A DNA stretch of 64,000 nucleotides from Streptomyces guryensis (GCF_021261325.1 NZ_JAJSBI010000008.1:62001-126000); one strand, 5' to 3'. Positions 23,359 to 32,276 are shown, counted from the stretch's first letter. Notes: generated from the letters alone by a model not told the origin. Program-made: numbers and translations.

Positions 23359-24120
23359 TCACGCCTGCCGGGTCGGCAGCACCATGATCTGCCGCAGGTT
23401 GACGTGCCGGGGACGGCTGCTGACGTAGGCCACGACATCGGCGACCTCCTCGGCCGACAGCGAGCCCAGCGCCTCCGCCATCCCCGCCACCTGCTCCTGC
23501 AGCGAGTCGCTGTCGATGTGCTGCGCCAGCTCGGTCTCGGTCAGCCCGGGCTCGATGTTGGTGACGCGCACGTCACGCGGCCCGAACTCGCCCCGCAGGG
23601 ACTGCGAGAGATAGGTGACGGCGGCCTTGGTCGCCCCGTACACCGCGTAGTTGGGAAACGTGATGTGCGCGCCGATGGACGAGATGTTCACGAGGTCCGC
23701 GGTCCGGCCGTCCGCGGCCGCGCCCACCAGGTCACCGGTGAAGGCGCGGATCACCCGCAGCACCCCGCTGACATTGGTGTCGAGCATCCGCTGCCACTCG
23801 TCGGCCCGCCCGTCGTCGACGGGGTTCGGCAGCATGACACCGGCCGAGTTCACGACCAGGTCGACGGTCCCGTAGGCGGCGTGGATCCGCTCGACGGCCG
23901 CGTCCACCGACCCCCCGTCGGTCACGTCGGCGACCACGGCGAGCGCCTGCCCGCCGTTCGCCCGGATCTTCTCCACGATCCCGTCCAGCCGCTCCCGGCG
24001 CCGCGCCAGCAGCGCGACCCTGGCGCCCTGCGCGGCCAGCAGCACGGCGACGGCCTCGCCGATCCCGCTCGCGGCCCCGGTGACGACAGCGGTACGGCCG
24101 GCCAGGTTCTCGTACGACAT
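23359..24120 (-). CDS. short-chain dehydrogenase/reductase
   Basis: A 253-residue classical SDR. The NAD(P) site is VVTGAASGIGEAVA, the NAG-like motif is NSAGV, and the catalytic Tyr-x-x-x-Lys is YGATK preceded by the Ser in NISSIGAH. An Arg-rich stretch after the second strand (LARRRERLDG) favours NADP. Substrate cannot be inferred. It is divergent from an XRE regulator of the type that often controls an adjacent SDR gene, and its 3' end meets the membrane protein gene with only two bases between. Confidence 0.92.
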   Translation of the reverse strand: MSYENLAGRTAVVTGAASGIGEAVAVLLAAQGARVALLARRRERLDGIVEKIRANGGQALAVVADVTDGGSVDAAVERIHAAYGTVDLVVNSAGVMLPNPVDDGRADEWQRMLDTNVSGVLRVIRAFTGDLVGAAADGRTADLVNISSIGAHITFPNYAVYGATKAAVTYLSQSLRGEFGPRDVRVTNIEPGLTETELAQHIDSDSLQEQVAGMAEALGSLSAEEVADVVAYVSSRPRHVNLRQIMVLPTRQA

Positions 24121-24195
24121 GAGTGCTCCTCCACAAGGAAGCCGCCCGGGCGTTTCCCGGCGACGTCCACCACCCTGCGCCGCCCGGTGGGCCCT

Positions 24196-24220
24196 ACCCA
24201 GGGATGAGCTTTTCCTGGGT
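24196..24220. promoter_or_regulatory. inverted repeat between SDR and XRE genes
   Basis: ACCCAGG (24196-24202) and CCTGGGT (24214-24220) form a seven-base inverted repeat with an 11-base spacer in the divergent intergenic region. Further CCAG/CTGG half sites follow to about 24233. The position fits an operator for the XRE regulator acting on both genes. Confidence 0.5.
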
Positions 24221-24267
24221 CTGCCAGTACCAGGTTCGAATCCGGCCCCTCCCCTACGATCGAACCC

Positions 24268-25095
24268 ATGGACGGGGACCTCGGAGATTTCCTGCGCTCG
24301 CGCCGTGCACGAATCCAGCCGGAGGAGGTGGGGCTGCCCTCACACGGGCGGCGCCGCGTGCCAGGCCTGCGCCGGGAGGAGGTGGCGCAACTGGCGGGCG
24401 TCAGCGTCGACTACTACGTCCGGCTGGAACAGGGCCGCGGCCCGAGCGTGTCGGACGCCGTACTCGACGCCATCGCGCGCGTACTGCGCATGAACGAGAC
24501 GGAACACGCCTATCTGCGCACGGTGGCGCGACCGCCGAAGAAGGGCGGGCGCCGCCGGTCCGCGCCCCGCGTCCGCCCCGGCATCCAGCTGCTGCTCGAC
24601 AGCATGGACCGCACCCCGGCATTCGTCCTCGGGCCCCGTATGGACGTCCTGGCCTGGAACGCGCTCGCCGACGCCCTGAGCGGCTTCAGCCGCATGGCCC
24701 CCGCGCGACGCAACATCGTCCGCCAGGTGTTCCTGGACCCCGACGGCCGCGACCTCTATCCCGACTGGGCCGCGGTCGCCGCCCAGACCGTGGCCCATCT
24801 GCGGCTGAACGCGGGCGCCCGCCCGGACGAACCCGGCCTGCGCGAACTGGTCGGCGAACTCTCCCTCAAGAGCGAGGACTTCCGCCGCCTGTGGGCCGAC
24901 CACCAGGTCAAGGCGTGCATGTACGGCGTGAAACGCGTCCGCCACCCGGTCGCGGGCCTGCTGACCCTCCCGTACGAGTCCCTGTCGCTCCCGTCGGAAC
25001 CGGACCAGACGATCGTGGCGTACACACCGGAGCCGGGCTCGGAGACGGCGGAGAGGCTTGCCCTGCTGGGGAGTTGGGCCAGTACGGGCGCATAG
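24268..25095 (+). CDS. XRE-family regulator with MmyB-like ligand-binding domain
   Basis: A 275-residue regulator. Residues about 10-80 form a HTH_31/XRE domain (LRREEVAQLAGVSVDYYVRL, EQGRGPSVSDAVLDAIARVL). Residues about 100-270 match the MmyB-like ligand-binding domain, with FVLGPRMDVLAWNALADAL and the late HPVAGLLTLPYESLSL block. Members typically repress a divergent oxidoreductase gene; here that is the SDR. ATG at 24268 is close to the divergent promoter region. Confidence 0.93.
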   Translation: MDGDLGDFLRSRRARIQPEEVGLPSHGRRRVPGLRREEVAQLAGVSVDYYVRLEQGRGPSVSDAVLDAIARVLRMNETEHAYLRTVARPPKKGGRRRSAPRVRPGIQLLLDSMDRTPAFVLGPRMDVLAWNALADALSGFSRMAPARRNIVRQVFLDPDGRDLYPDWAAVAAQTVAHLRLNAGARPDEPGLRELVGELSLKSEDFRRLWADHQVKACMYGVKRVRHPVAGLLTLPYESLSLPSEPDQTIVAYTPEPGSETAERLALLGSWASTGA

Positions 25096-25115
25096 CCCCG
25101 CCGGAAAAGATATGC

Positions 25116-25168
25116 GCGGGGACCGCCGCACCCCCGTTGCCGGGGGGCGGGACGACGGCGGTCCCCGC
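25116..25168 (+). terminator. hairpin after the XRE gene
   Basis: GCGGGGACCGCCG (25116-25128) pairs with CGGCGGTCCCCGC (25156-25168), thirteen pairs without mismatch, starting about 20 bases after the XRE stop. There is no T-run, which is usual for streptomycete terminators. Confidence 0.7.
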
Positions 25169-25432
25169 GAAGGACGTTGACCGGGTCAGGCCGGGTCTCA
25201 CGTCCGGGCGTCCATGGAGGTCCGGGAGCCGCTCCGGAGGTCCTTGGACGTTTCGGTGCCGGCCTGGGCGGGGAGCCGCTCCCGCCCTGCCGACACCCAC
25301 TAATGTGCCGGACCCGTGTTAAGCGTGTGCTGCGCGGACGTGACGCCCTCGTACCACTTCCGCGAAGTCCACCACTTCGGTAGGCAAACGGAAGTTCGCC
25401 GCCGGCACCCGCAGTTCACCGGACGTTTACCG
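25169..25432. other. intergenic, no gene seen
   Basis: Together with the hairpin to its left this makes a gap of about 340 bases between the XRE gene and the 3' end of cbs. It contains a local repeat of GGAGGTCC flanking CCGCTCCGG-like bases (about 25215-25245), but no open frame with a supported start or domain. Confidence 0.4.
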
Positions 25433-26821
25433 CTACTTCCCGCCCTTGGCGAGGAAGGCCAGCAGGTCCTGCCGGCTGACCACGCCGGTCGGCTTGCCCT
25501 CGACGAGGACGATCGCCGCGTCCGCGGCGCCGAGCACGGACATCAGGTCGCCGACCGGCTCACCGGAGCCGACCTGGGGCAGCGGGGAGGACATGTGCTT
25601 CTCCAGCGGGTCCTCCAGGGAGGCCCGCTTGGTGAACAGGGCGTCGAGCAGTTCCCGTTCGACGACGGAGCCGACGACCTCGGCGGCCATGACGTCCGGG
25701 TGACCGGCGCCCGGCTTCACGATCGGCATCTGCGAGACGCCGTACTCGCGCAGCACCTCGATGGCCTCGCCGACGGTCTCGTCCGGGTGCATGTGCACGA
25801 GGGACGGGATGGCGCCGTGCTCCTTGTCGTTGAGGACGTCGGCGACGCGGGCGCTCGTCCCCTCGTCCTCGAGGAAGCCGTAGTCGGCCATCCACTCATC
25901 GTTGAAGATCTTGCTGAGGTACCCGCGCCCGCTGTCCGGCAGCAGCACCACCACGACGCCGTTCTCGTCCAGCCGCTCGGCGACCCGCAGGGCCGCCACG
26001 ACCGCCATGCCGCAGGAGCCGCCGACGAGCAGGCCCTCCTCCTTGGCGAGCCGGCGGGTCATCTGGAAGGAGTCCTTGTCGGAGACCGCGACGATCTCGT
26101 CGGCGACGGTCCGGTCATAGGCGGTGGGCCAGAAGTCCTCGCCCACGCCCTCGACGAGGTAGGGCCGCCCGGAGCCGCCCGAATAGACGGACCCCTCGGG
26201 GTCGGCACCGACGACCTGGACGCCGCCGTCACTCACGTCCTTGAGGTACCGCCCGGTCCCGGAGATGGTGCCGCCAGTGCCCACACCCGCCACGAAGTGG
26301 GTGATCTTCCCCTCCGTCTGCTCCCACAGCTCGGGGCCGGTGGAGTGGTAGTGGGAGAGCGGGTTGTTGGGGTTGGAGTACTGGTCGGGCTTCCACGCCC
26401 CCGGGGTCTCCCGCACGAGCCGGTCGGAGACGTTGTAGTACGAGTCCGGGTGCTCGGGATCGACGGCCGTCGGGCACACGACGACCTCCGCGCCGTACGC
26501 CCGCAGCACGTTGATCTTGTCCGTGCTCACCTTGTCGGGGCACACGAAGATGCACTTGTACCCCTTCTGCTGCGCCACGATGGCCAGGCCGACCCCGGTG
26601 TTCCCGCTGGTCGGCTCCACGATCGTCCCGCCGGGCTTGAGCGCGCCGCTCTCCTCCGCCGCCTCGATCATGCGCAGGGCGATGCGGTCCTTCACGGAGC
26701 CGCCGGGGTTGAAGTACTCGACCTTGGCCAGGACGGTCGCCCGGATGCCCTTGGTCACGTTGTTGAGCCTCACCAGCGGGGTGTTGCCGACGAGACTGAT
26801 CATCGAGTCGTGGAAATGCAC
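25433..26821 (-). CDS. cbs: cystathionine beta-synthase
   Basis: A 462-residue PLP enzyme that condenses serine and homocysteine to cystathionine. The PLP lysine is in NPGGSVKDRIA, the phosphate-binding and substrate loop is PTSGNTGVGLA, and the glycine-rich GVGTGGTISGTGRYLK block follows. Two CBS domains occupy about residues 335-455 and could bind an adenosyl ligand. It lacks the haem domain of animal enzymes. The GTG at 26821 has CCGGAG upstream. Cysteine synthase is the nearest alternative, but the tandem CBS domains argue for this call. Confidence 0.95.
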   Translation of the reverse strand: MHFHDSMISLVGNTPLVRLNNVTKGIRATVLAKVEYFNPGGSVKDRIALRMIEAAEESGALKPGGTIVEPTSGNTGVGLAIVAQQKGYKCIFVCPDKVSTDKINVLRAYGAEVVVCPTAVDPEHPDSYYNVSDRLVRETPGAWKPDQYSNPNNPLSHYHSTGPELWEQTEGKITHFVAGVGTGGTISGTGRYLKDVSDGGVQVVGADPEGSVYSGGSGRPYLVEGVGEDFWPTAYDRTVADEIVAVSDKDSFQMTRRLAKEEGLLVGGSCGMAVVAALRVAERLDENGVVVVLLPDSGRGYLSKIFNDEWMADYGFLEDEGTSARVADVLNDKEHGAIPSLVHMHPDETVGEAIEVLREYGVSQMPIVKPGAGHPDVMAAEVVGSVVERELLDALFTKRASLEDPLEKHMSSPLPQVGSGEPVGDLMSVLGAADAAIVLVEGKPTGVVSRQDLLAFLAKGGK

Positions 26822-26967
26822 CGTTGTCTCCGGATGCTTGCAAAAGAAGTGGTCGTGGTGGGGCCAGCCTACGGCTCAGGGGAGGCGTTCCCCGGCCGTT
26901 GAGATTGGCGAACGGTCGGTACGGGGCAAGGAGTGGATGTACGGCTTCGAGGAGGTGGCGGCGACGT

Positions 26968-27996
26968 ATGACGAGCATGTCGAGGGCGAGGGTGGCCCGG
27001 CGGATCGCGGCCGGCGCGGCATACGGCGGTGGCGGGATCGGACTGGCCGGGGCAGCCGCCGTCGGTCTGCTGCTGGCGGAGGTCCGGATGGCCAGGCGCC
27101 ATGTGGGCAACGGCTCCGGCGGTCGGGTCCCCGTGGCGGACGGCCTGTACGGCACCACGTACGCCACCCCCGACGAACCGCCCCTGCGCCTGACGATGCT
27201 CGGTGACTCCACTGCCGCGGGCCAGGGCGTGCACCGGGCGGGCCAGACACCGGGCGCGCTGCTCGCCTCCGGGCTGTCCGCGGTGGCGGAACGCCCGGTG
27301 GAGCTCCACAACGTGGCCCTCCCGGGGGCCACGTCCGACGACCTGGACCGCCAGGTGGCCCTGGTCCTGGCGAACCCTTCCCTCGTCCCCGACGTCTGCG
27401 TGATCATGATCGGCGCGAACGACGTCACCCACCGCATGCCACCGACCCGCTCGGTCCGCCACCTCTCGTCGACGGTACGGCGGCTGCGGACGGCCGGAGC
27501 GGAGGTGGTGGTCGGCACCTGCCCCGACCTGGGCACGGTGGAACGGGTCCAGCAGCCCCTGCGCTGGCTGGCCCGTCGGGCCTCCCGCCAACTGGCGGCG
27601 GCCCAGACGATCGGCACGGTGGAGCAGGGCGGCCGCACGGTGTCGCTGGGCGACCTGCTCGGCCCGGAGTTCGAGGCGAACCCCCGAGAACTCTTCGGCC
27701 CCGACAACTACCACCCCTCGGCCGAGGGCTACGCCACGGCGGCGATGGCGGTGCTGCCGACGGTCTGCGCGGCCCTCGAACTGTGGCCGGCCGAGGAGGA
27801 ACGCCCCGACGTCACCCGCCGCGAAGGCTTCCTGCCGGTCGCCAAGGCAGCCGCGGAGGCCGCCTCCGAGGCAGGCACAGAGGTCACGGCAGCCATGCCG
27901 ACGGGCCCCCGGGGCCCCTGGGCCCTGCTCAAGCGGAGGCGCCGCCGCCGGGTCCCGGAGCCGGAACGGGCCCCGGTGCAGCAGCCGTCCCCGTGA
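26968..27996 (+). CDS. SGNH/GDSL-family hydrolase, membrane anchored
   Basis: A 342-residue protein. An N-terminal transmembrane anchor (about residues 15-40, AAYGGGGIGLAGAAAVGLLL) precedes an SGNH esterase domain with the blocks MLGDSTAAGQGV (nucleophile Ser), GATSDDL, IMIGANDVTHR and DNYHPSAEGY (catalytic Asp and His). The C-terminus is a basic, Pro-rich tail. ATG at 26968 follows GAGGAGGTGG. It is divergent from cbs. It is probably a lipase or carbohydrate esterase acting at the cell surface; the substrate is unknown. Confidence 0.9.
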   Translation: MTSMSRARVARRIAAGAAYGGGGIGLAGAAAVGLLLAEVRMARRHVGNGSGGRVPVADGLYGTTYATPDEPPLRLTMLGDSTAAGQGVHRAGQTPGALLASGLSAVAERPVELHNVALPGATSDDLDRQVALVLANPSLVPDVCVIMIGANDVTHRMPPTRSVRHLSSTVRRLRTAGAEVVVGTCPDLGTVERVQQPLRWLARRASRQLAAAQTIGTVEQGGRTVSLGDLLGPEFEANPRELFGPDNYHPSAEGYATAAMAVLPTVCAALELWPAEEERPDVTRREGFLPVAKAAAEAASEAGTEVTAAMPTGPRGPWALLKRRRRRRVPEPERAPVQQPSP

Positions 27997-28028
27997 TCTC
28001 GCCCCCGCCGCCCCTACCCGTCCCGTCC

Positions 28029-28240
28029 CTGGGGGCTGCCGCCCCCAGACCCCCGCTTCGGTCTGAAGGGCCTCGTCCTCGAACGCCGGACGGGCTGAAA
28101 GACCAAGCCCCGGCGGGCGAAGATCAGCCCCGGCCGGTGAAAATTCAGCCTCTCCGGCGTTTTCAGCCTCTCCGGCGTTTGAGGAGCGGGGGTCCGCGGG
28201 GCCGGCCCCCGGGTCGGGACGGGAAGGGGCGGCGGGGCGT
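28029..28240. repeat. GC-rich interspersed palindromic repeat region
   Basis: The sequence between the SGNH gene and the thiolase gene is an array of inverted repeats. CTGGGGGC pairs with GCCCCCAG at 28029-28050. GAACGCCGGACGGGCTGAA (about 28080-28098) is the imperfect reverse complement of TTCAGCCTCTCCGGCGTTTG (28163-28182). GGGGTCCGC and GCGGGGCC arms then follow. TTCAGCCTCTCCGGCGTT is present twice in tandem (28145-28162 and 28163-28180). A related arm, CCGGCGTTGGAGGA, recurs near 39168. No gene is seen in these 370 bases. Confidence 0.75.
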
Positions 28241-28244
28241 AAAA

Positions 28245-28258
28245 AAGCAAGCGCTTAG
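28245..28258 (+). promoter_or_regulatory. palindrome with AAGCGCTT core upstream of the thiolase gene
   Basis: AAGCAAGCGCTTAG is centred on the perfect eight-base palindrome AAGCGCTT (28249-28256), in an AT-richer pocket about 110 bases before the thiolase start. Similar AGCAAGCGCTTG boxes occur before fatty-acid degradation genes in actinomycetes (recollection), usually as TetR-family operators. Confidence 0.4.
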
Positions 28259-28369
28259 AAAATTGCGGCCAGGGTCACACGGTGACACCCGTGACCCAAG
28301 CCATACGTACGGGTAACTTCCCAACCAGCCCTGCCCGGAAGAACACCCCCGTACGCCAATGGAGCCGTG

Positions 28370-29590
28370 ATGCCCGAAGCCGTGATCGTCTCGACCGCCC
28401 GCTCCCCCATCGGCCGCGCCTTCAAGGGCTCCCTCAAGGATCTGCGCCCCGACGACCTCACCGCCACCATCATCCAGGCAGCCCTCGCCAAGGTCCCCGA
28501 ACTGGACCCGCGCGACATCGACGACCTGCACCTCGGCTGCGGCCTCCCCGGCGGCGAGCAGGGCCACAACCTCGGCCGCATCGTCGCGGTACAGATGGGA
28601 ATGGACCACCTCCCGGGCTGCACCGTCACCCGGTACTGCTCCTCCTCTCTCCAGACGAGCCGCATGGCCCTGCACGCCATCAAGGCCGGCGAGGGCGACG
28701 TCTTCATCTCGGCCGGCGTCGAGATGGTCTCCCGCTACGTCAAGGGCAACTCCGACAGCCTCCCGGACACGCACAACCCCCTCTTCGCCGACGCCGAGTC
28801 CCGCACCGAGGCCGTCGCCCAGCAGGAGGGCACCACCTGGCACGACCCGCGCGAGGACGGCCTCGTCCCCGACCCCTACATCGCGATGGGTCAGACCGCC
28901 GAGAACCTGGCCCGCGTCAAGGGCGTCACCCGCCAGGACATGGACGAGTTCGGCGTCCGCTCGCAGAACCTCGCCGAGGAAGCCATCAAGAACGGCTTCT
29001 GGGAGCGCGAGATCACCCCGGTCACCCTCCCCGACGGCAGCGTCGTCTCCAAGGACGACGGCCCCCGCGCGGGCGTGACCATGGAGGGCGTCCAGGGCCT
29101 CAAGCCGGTCTTCCGCCCCGACGGCCTGGTCACCGCCGCCAACTGCTGCCCGCTCAACGACGGCGCCGCCGCGGTCGTCATCATGTCCGACACCAAGGCC
29201 CGCGAGCTCGGCCTCACCCCGCTCGCCCGCATCGTGTCGACCGGCGTCTCGGGCCTCTCCCCGGAGATCATGGGCCTCGGCCCGGTCGAGGCCTCGCAGC
29301 GGGCGCTGCGCCTGGCCGGCCTCACCATCGACGACATCGACCTGGTCGAGATCAACGAGGCGTTCGCCGCCCAGGTGATCCCCTCCTACCGCGACCTCGG
29401 CATCGACCTCGACAAGCTGAACGTCAACGGCGGCGCCATCGCCGTCGGCCACCCCTTCGGCATGACCGGCGCCCGCATCACCGGCACGCTCATCAACTCC
29501 CTCCAGTTCCACGACAAGCAGTTCGGCCTGGAGACGATGTGCGTCGGCGGCGGCCAGGGCATGGCGATGGTCATCGAGCGCCTCAGCTGA
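28370..29590 (+). CDS. acetyl-CoA C-acetyltransferase (thiolase)
   Basis: A 406-residue thiolase. The acyl-accepting cysteine is in VTRYCSSSLQTS (about residue 90), the HEAF-type motif appears as EINEAFAAQ, and the second cysteine region ends with CVGGGQGMAMVIE. The general base block is NGGAIAVGHPFGMTGAR. The enzyme condenses or cleaves acetyl-CoA/acetoacetyl-CoA or 3-ketoacyl-CoA; the direction is not evident. A GTG at 28367 precedes the ATG by one codon. It is monocistronic, followed by a T-run terminator. Confidence 0.95.
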   Translation: MPEAVIVSTARSPIGRAFKGSLKDLRPDDLTATIIQAALAKVPELDPRDIDDLHLGCGLPGGEQGHNLGRIVAVQMGMDHLPGCTVTRYCSSSLQTSRMALHAIKAGEGDVFISAGVEMVSRYVKGNSDSLPDTHNPLFADAESRTEAVAQQEGTTWHDPREDGLVPDPYIAMGQTAENLARVKGVTRQDMDEFGVRSQNLAEEAIKNGFWEREITPVTLPDGSVVSKDDGPRAGVTMEGVQGLKPVFRPDGLVTAANCCPLNDGAAAVVIMSDTKARELGLTPLARIVSTGVSGLSPEIMGLGPVEASQRALRLAGLTIDDIDLVEINEAFAAQVIPSYRDLGIDLDKLNVNGGAIAVGHPFGMTGARITGTLINSLQFHDKQFGLETMCVGGGQGMAMVIERLS

Positions 29591-29662
29591 ACCCTGACGC
29601 CGACCTCTCGGTAGTCAACGCGGCACCCACCGTGAGCCAATGGCCCGGAGTCCGGGAAACCC

Positions 29663-29681
29663 CGGCCCTCCGGGCCGTTTT
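29663..29681 (+). terminator. Rho-independent terminator after the thiolase gene
   Basis: CGGCCC (29663-29668), a three-base loop, GGGCCG (29672-29677) and TTTT (29678-29681). This is a textbook hairpin and T-run 73 bases past the stop. A second small hairpin, CTCCCTT-AG-AAGGGGG, follows at about 29710-29727. Confidence 0.8.
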
Positions 29682-29874
29682 GTGATCCAATCTCCCCCAG
29701 GATGTGACCTATCTCCCTTAGAAGGGGGATTTACGCAGGTCAAGGCCGCTGCGACACCAAACCCCGGACCCAAAGTCCTGCCCGTTTCGTGACGTTACGC
29801 ACTGACAGCTGGTTAGTCCGCCCTTCAAGCTGATGTAGGAAGTCGGGGGTCGACTTTGAACCGGGAGTACGTCA

Positions 29875-30651
29875 GTGAGCGCCATGCCGATCACCTTGCT
29901 GGTCATCACGGCCGCCACGGGCGCCGTGGGTGTCGCCGTCCTGCGGACGCTCATGGTGTTGCGCCGTGAGGTCGCGGCACTGCACACCCAGCTCGCCGAG
30001 CACCGCACCGCGCGCGGTCTCGTGCCGGCCGCCCGCCTCTCCTCCGAGGCCGACGAAATACGCGCCGCGGTGGCCGAGGCGCTCGCCGAGGAGCGTGAGC
30101 GCGAACTGGCCGAGGCGCGCGCCTTCTGGGCCGCCCAGGAGGCCCGTGACGCCTCCGACGCACCGTCGCTGCTGGGCCTGGCGGACAGCGAGCTGTTCCT
30201 GCCCCGGCAGGCCGATTTCATGGGCCTTGAGCCGGTGAGCGAGCCGACCGCCGACGCGGACGAGTTCGCGGGGGACTCCCCCGAACTGGCCGCGGCCCGC
30301 CGCCGCCACCCCTCCCACCCGGACTTCGTCCCGGTCCAGTCACCGGTCGTGAACGACCACGAGCGCACGGTGGCCACCCTCGAGGAACTCGCGGCCTCCC
30401 GCGTGGAGCTGGCCGACGTCCGCCCGGGCCCCCTCGGCACCCTCGACGTCTACGTCTTCGCCGACGGCACCACCCTCTGCATGACCCCGGGCCACCGCGA
30501 GACGGCGGAACGTCTCGCCGCGGCCCTGCGCGCCGGCGAGACCCCGGTCCTGCTGGGCGGTTCGGGCATCTCGGGCGCGTACACGCTGACGTTCGAGTGC
30601 GGCGAGGAGAACGTCTACATCCTGGCGGACAGGGTCATAGCGTCCCTCTAG
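29875..30651 (+). CDS. membrane-anchored protein of unknown function
   Basis: A 258-residue protein with one N-terminal transmembrane segment (about residues 4-25), then an Arg/Glu-rich helical region (about 27-90) likely to form a coiled coil. A globular C-terminal domain (about 150-258) is rich in strand pattern and contains VYVFADGTTLCMTPGHRETA. Conserved-looking but not recognised. GTG at 29875 has GGGAG seven bases upstream; ATG at 29884 is the alternative. It is a single gene. Confidence 0.75.
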   Translation: MSAMPITLLVITAATGAVGVAVLRTLMVLRREVAALHTQLAEHRTARGLVPAARLSSEADEIRAAVAEALAEERERELAEARAFWAAQEARDASDAPSLLGLADSELFLPRQADFMGLEPVSEPTADADEFAGDSPELAAARRRHPSHPDFVPVQSPVVNDHERTVATLEELAASRVELADVRPGPLGTLDVYVFADGTTLCMTPGHRETAERLAAALRAGETPVLLGGSGISGAYTLTFECGEENVYILADRVIASL

Positions 30652-30654
30652 GGA

Positions 30655-30966
30655 TCACACCCCGGCGCGCTTCTGCGCCTCCTCCACCAACAGCACAGCT
30701 TCCTCCACCTGGCCCTCGTCACTGAGCACGAGGGCCAAGTCATGTACGGCGACGGTGATTTGGTCGGCGGCGGCGAACATCCCGGCGTCGGGCATCTCCC
30801 GGGGCTCCGCGCCTGGTTCCTCCACGGCCTGGGCCCGCCGGGCCATCTCCCTGGCCAACTCCAGGGCCTCAGCGGCAGCGCCCCGCTGGAGCCTGCTCTG
30901 AGGGGCGGCCCTCAGACGGTCGGCAAAGTGATCAACGGCACGAGTCAAGGGCGTCGTATCAACCAC
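30655..30966 (-). CDS. small helical protein of unknown function
   Basis: A 103-residue Ala/Glu-rich, mostly helical, soluble protein (ADRLRAAPQSRLQRGAAAEA, LALVLSDEGQVEEAVLLVEE). The open frame runs upstream to 31473, but that part is antisense to the small DUF4287 gene. GTG at 30966 is chosen as the start that leaves the divergent gene free; there is no strong ribosome site. The stop is three bases from the end of the convergent membrane protein gene. Confidence 0.6.
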   Translation of the reverse strand: MVDTTPLTRAVDHFADRLRAAPQSRLQRGAAAEALELAREMARRAQAVEEPGAEPREMPDAGMFAAADQITVAVHDLALVLSDEGQVEEAVLLVEEAQKRAGV

Positions 30967-31071
30967 GGAGTGGAGCGTACGCGTCGCATCCCGACTGTTG
31001 CCAACGGGCGAACGCTCAGGCACGGTGACCTGAAGGACCGGCTTACATCCCCTTTGCGTCCGGAGGCGCCG

Positions 31072-31302
31072 ATGTCCCAAGTCTTCTCCGAGGAGACCCA
31101 TCGCAACCTGCTCGCCCGCATCCCCCACTGCACCGGCCGTGAAGTCTCCGACTGGCTTCGCGCCGTCGAAGATGGCCCGGCTCTCTTCAACTTCGAGGAG
31201 AAGGTCAGCTGGCTCCGCCACGAGCACAATCTGGCGTACGGCCACGCCAAGGCGATTGTTCATGAGTACGACCTGAGGAGGGCCGCGCGCAAATTCCTCT
31301 AG
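31072..31302 (+). CDS. DUF4287-family protein
   Basis: A 76-residue protein matching the DUF4287 pattern (Thr-Gly-Arg-x-x-x-x-Trp in CTGREVSDWLRAV, then KVSWLRHEHNLAYGHAKAIVHEYD). The fold is probably all-helical. ATG at 31072 follows GGAGG. The function of the family is unknown to me. Divergent from the small helical protein and ended by a long hairpin. Confidence 0.85.
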   Translation: MSQVFSEETHRNLLARIPHCTGREVSDWLRAVEDGPALFNFEEKVSWLRHEHNLAYGHAKAIVHEYDLRRAARKFL

Positions 31303-31319
31303 GCGCGCACTGGACGACG

Positions 31320-31355
31320 GCGAAGGGCCCCGGGCAGGGACCCGGGGCCCTTCGC
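31320..31355. terminator. bidirectional hairpin between convergent genes
   Basis: GCGAAGGGCCCCGGG (31320-31334), a six-base loop and CCCGGGGCCCTTCGC (31341-31355) form fifteen perfect pairs between the DUF4287 gene and the leftward Bax-inhibitor gene, so it can serve both. Confidence 0.85.
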
Positions 31356-31382
31356 TGACTACTCGCCTGCGATGGCCGGAGA

Positions 31383-32276
31383 CTAGTCGTTGCTGTTCAG
31401 GATCGCGAGGATCCGCAGGAACTCCATGTAGATCCACACCAGCGTCAGCGTCAGGCCGAAGGCCGCCAGCCACGCCTCGTCCTTCGGCGCGCCGTACGCG
31501 ATGCCGTCCTCGACCTGCTTGAAGTCCAGGGCGAGGAAGCAGGCGCCGAGGATGACGCCGATGACACCGAAGAAGATGCCGAGCCCGCCGCTGCGGAAGC
31601 CGAGGCCGTCACCGCCGCCGAAGACGGCGAACAGCATGTTCACCATCATCAGCAGCACGAAGCCGAGCGCGGCCGCCATCACGAAGCCGTAGAAGCGGCG
31701 GTTGACGCGGATCCAGCCGGCCTTGTAGGCGACCAGCACCGCGGCGAAGACCGCCATCGTGCCGATCACGGCCTGCATGGCCGCGCCGCTCGCGATGCGC
31801 TGGTCGACGATGCTGGAGACGACGCCGAGGAAGACACCCTCGAACGCCGCGTACGACAGGATCAGCGCCGGCGCGGCCGTGCGCTTGAAGGACTGGACGA
31901 ACGCCAGGACCATGCCGATCAGCGCGGCGCCGATACCGATGCCGTAGGACCGGCTGATGTGGGCGTCGTCGACCGGCAGCAGCGCCCAGGCGAGCGCGGC
32001 CGTCACGATCAGCGTGCCGAGCGTGGACGCCGTGCGCAGCACGACGTCGTCCATCGTCATCCGGCCGGTGGTGGCCGGCGCCTGCGGCGGGGCGCCCTGC
32101 TGCAGGCCCTGCTGGGCGTAGGGGTTCTGCGCGTACGGGTTGCCGGTCGGCTGGGCGTACGGGTTGCCCTGCGTGGCGACGGCGGGTCCCCCGGCCTGCG
32201 GCGCGGTGTTGAAGCCCGCGTAGCCGTTGTCGCGGCTGAACCCCCGTCGCGAGAAGACCGGGTTTCTGCTCCTCAT
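31383..32276 (-). CDS. Bax inhibitor-1/YccA-family membrane protein
   Basis: A 297-residue integral membrane protein. Residues 1-75 are a Gly/Pro/Gln/Asn/Tyr-rich tail with repeats of GNPYAQ. Seven hydrophobic helices follow, the last containing the acidic pair region FLALDFKQVEDGIAYGAPKDEAW typical of the family. Bacterial members are proposed to be pH-sensitive calcium leak channels (family knowledge). ATG at 32276 follows GGAGGAG. Monocistronic. Confidence 0.93.
   Translation of the reverse strand: MRSRNPVFSRRGFSRDNGYAGFNTAPQAGGPAVATQGNPYAQPTGNPYAQNPYAQQGLQQGAPPQAPATTGRMTMDDVVLRTASTLGTLIVTAALAWALLPVDDAHISRSYGIGIGAALIGMVLAFVQSFKRTAAPALILSYAAFEGVFLGVVSSIVDQRIASGAAMQAVIGTMAVFAAVLVAYKAGWIRVNRRFYGFVMAAALGFVLLMMVNMLFAVFGGGDGLGFRSGGLGIFFGVIGVILGACFLALDFKQVEDGIAYGAPKDEAWLAAFGLTLTLVWIYMEFLRILAILNSND

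Noticed and set aside
25177..25383. Small rightward frame after the XRE gene
   Set aside because: No ribosome site, no domain, and the sequence is dominated by local repeats.
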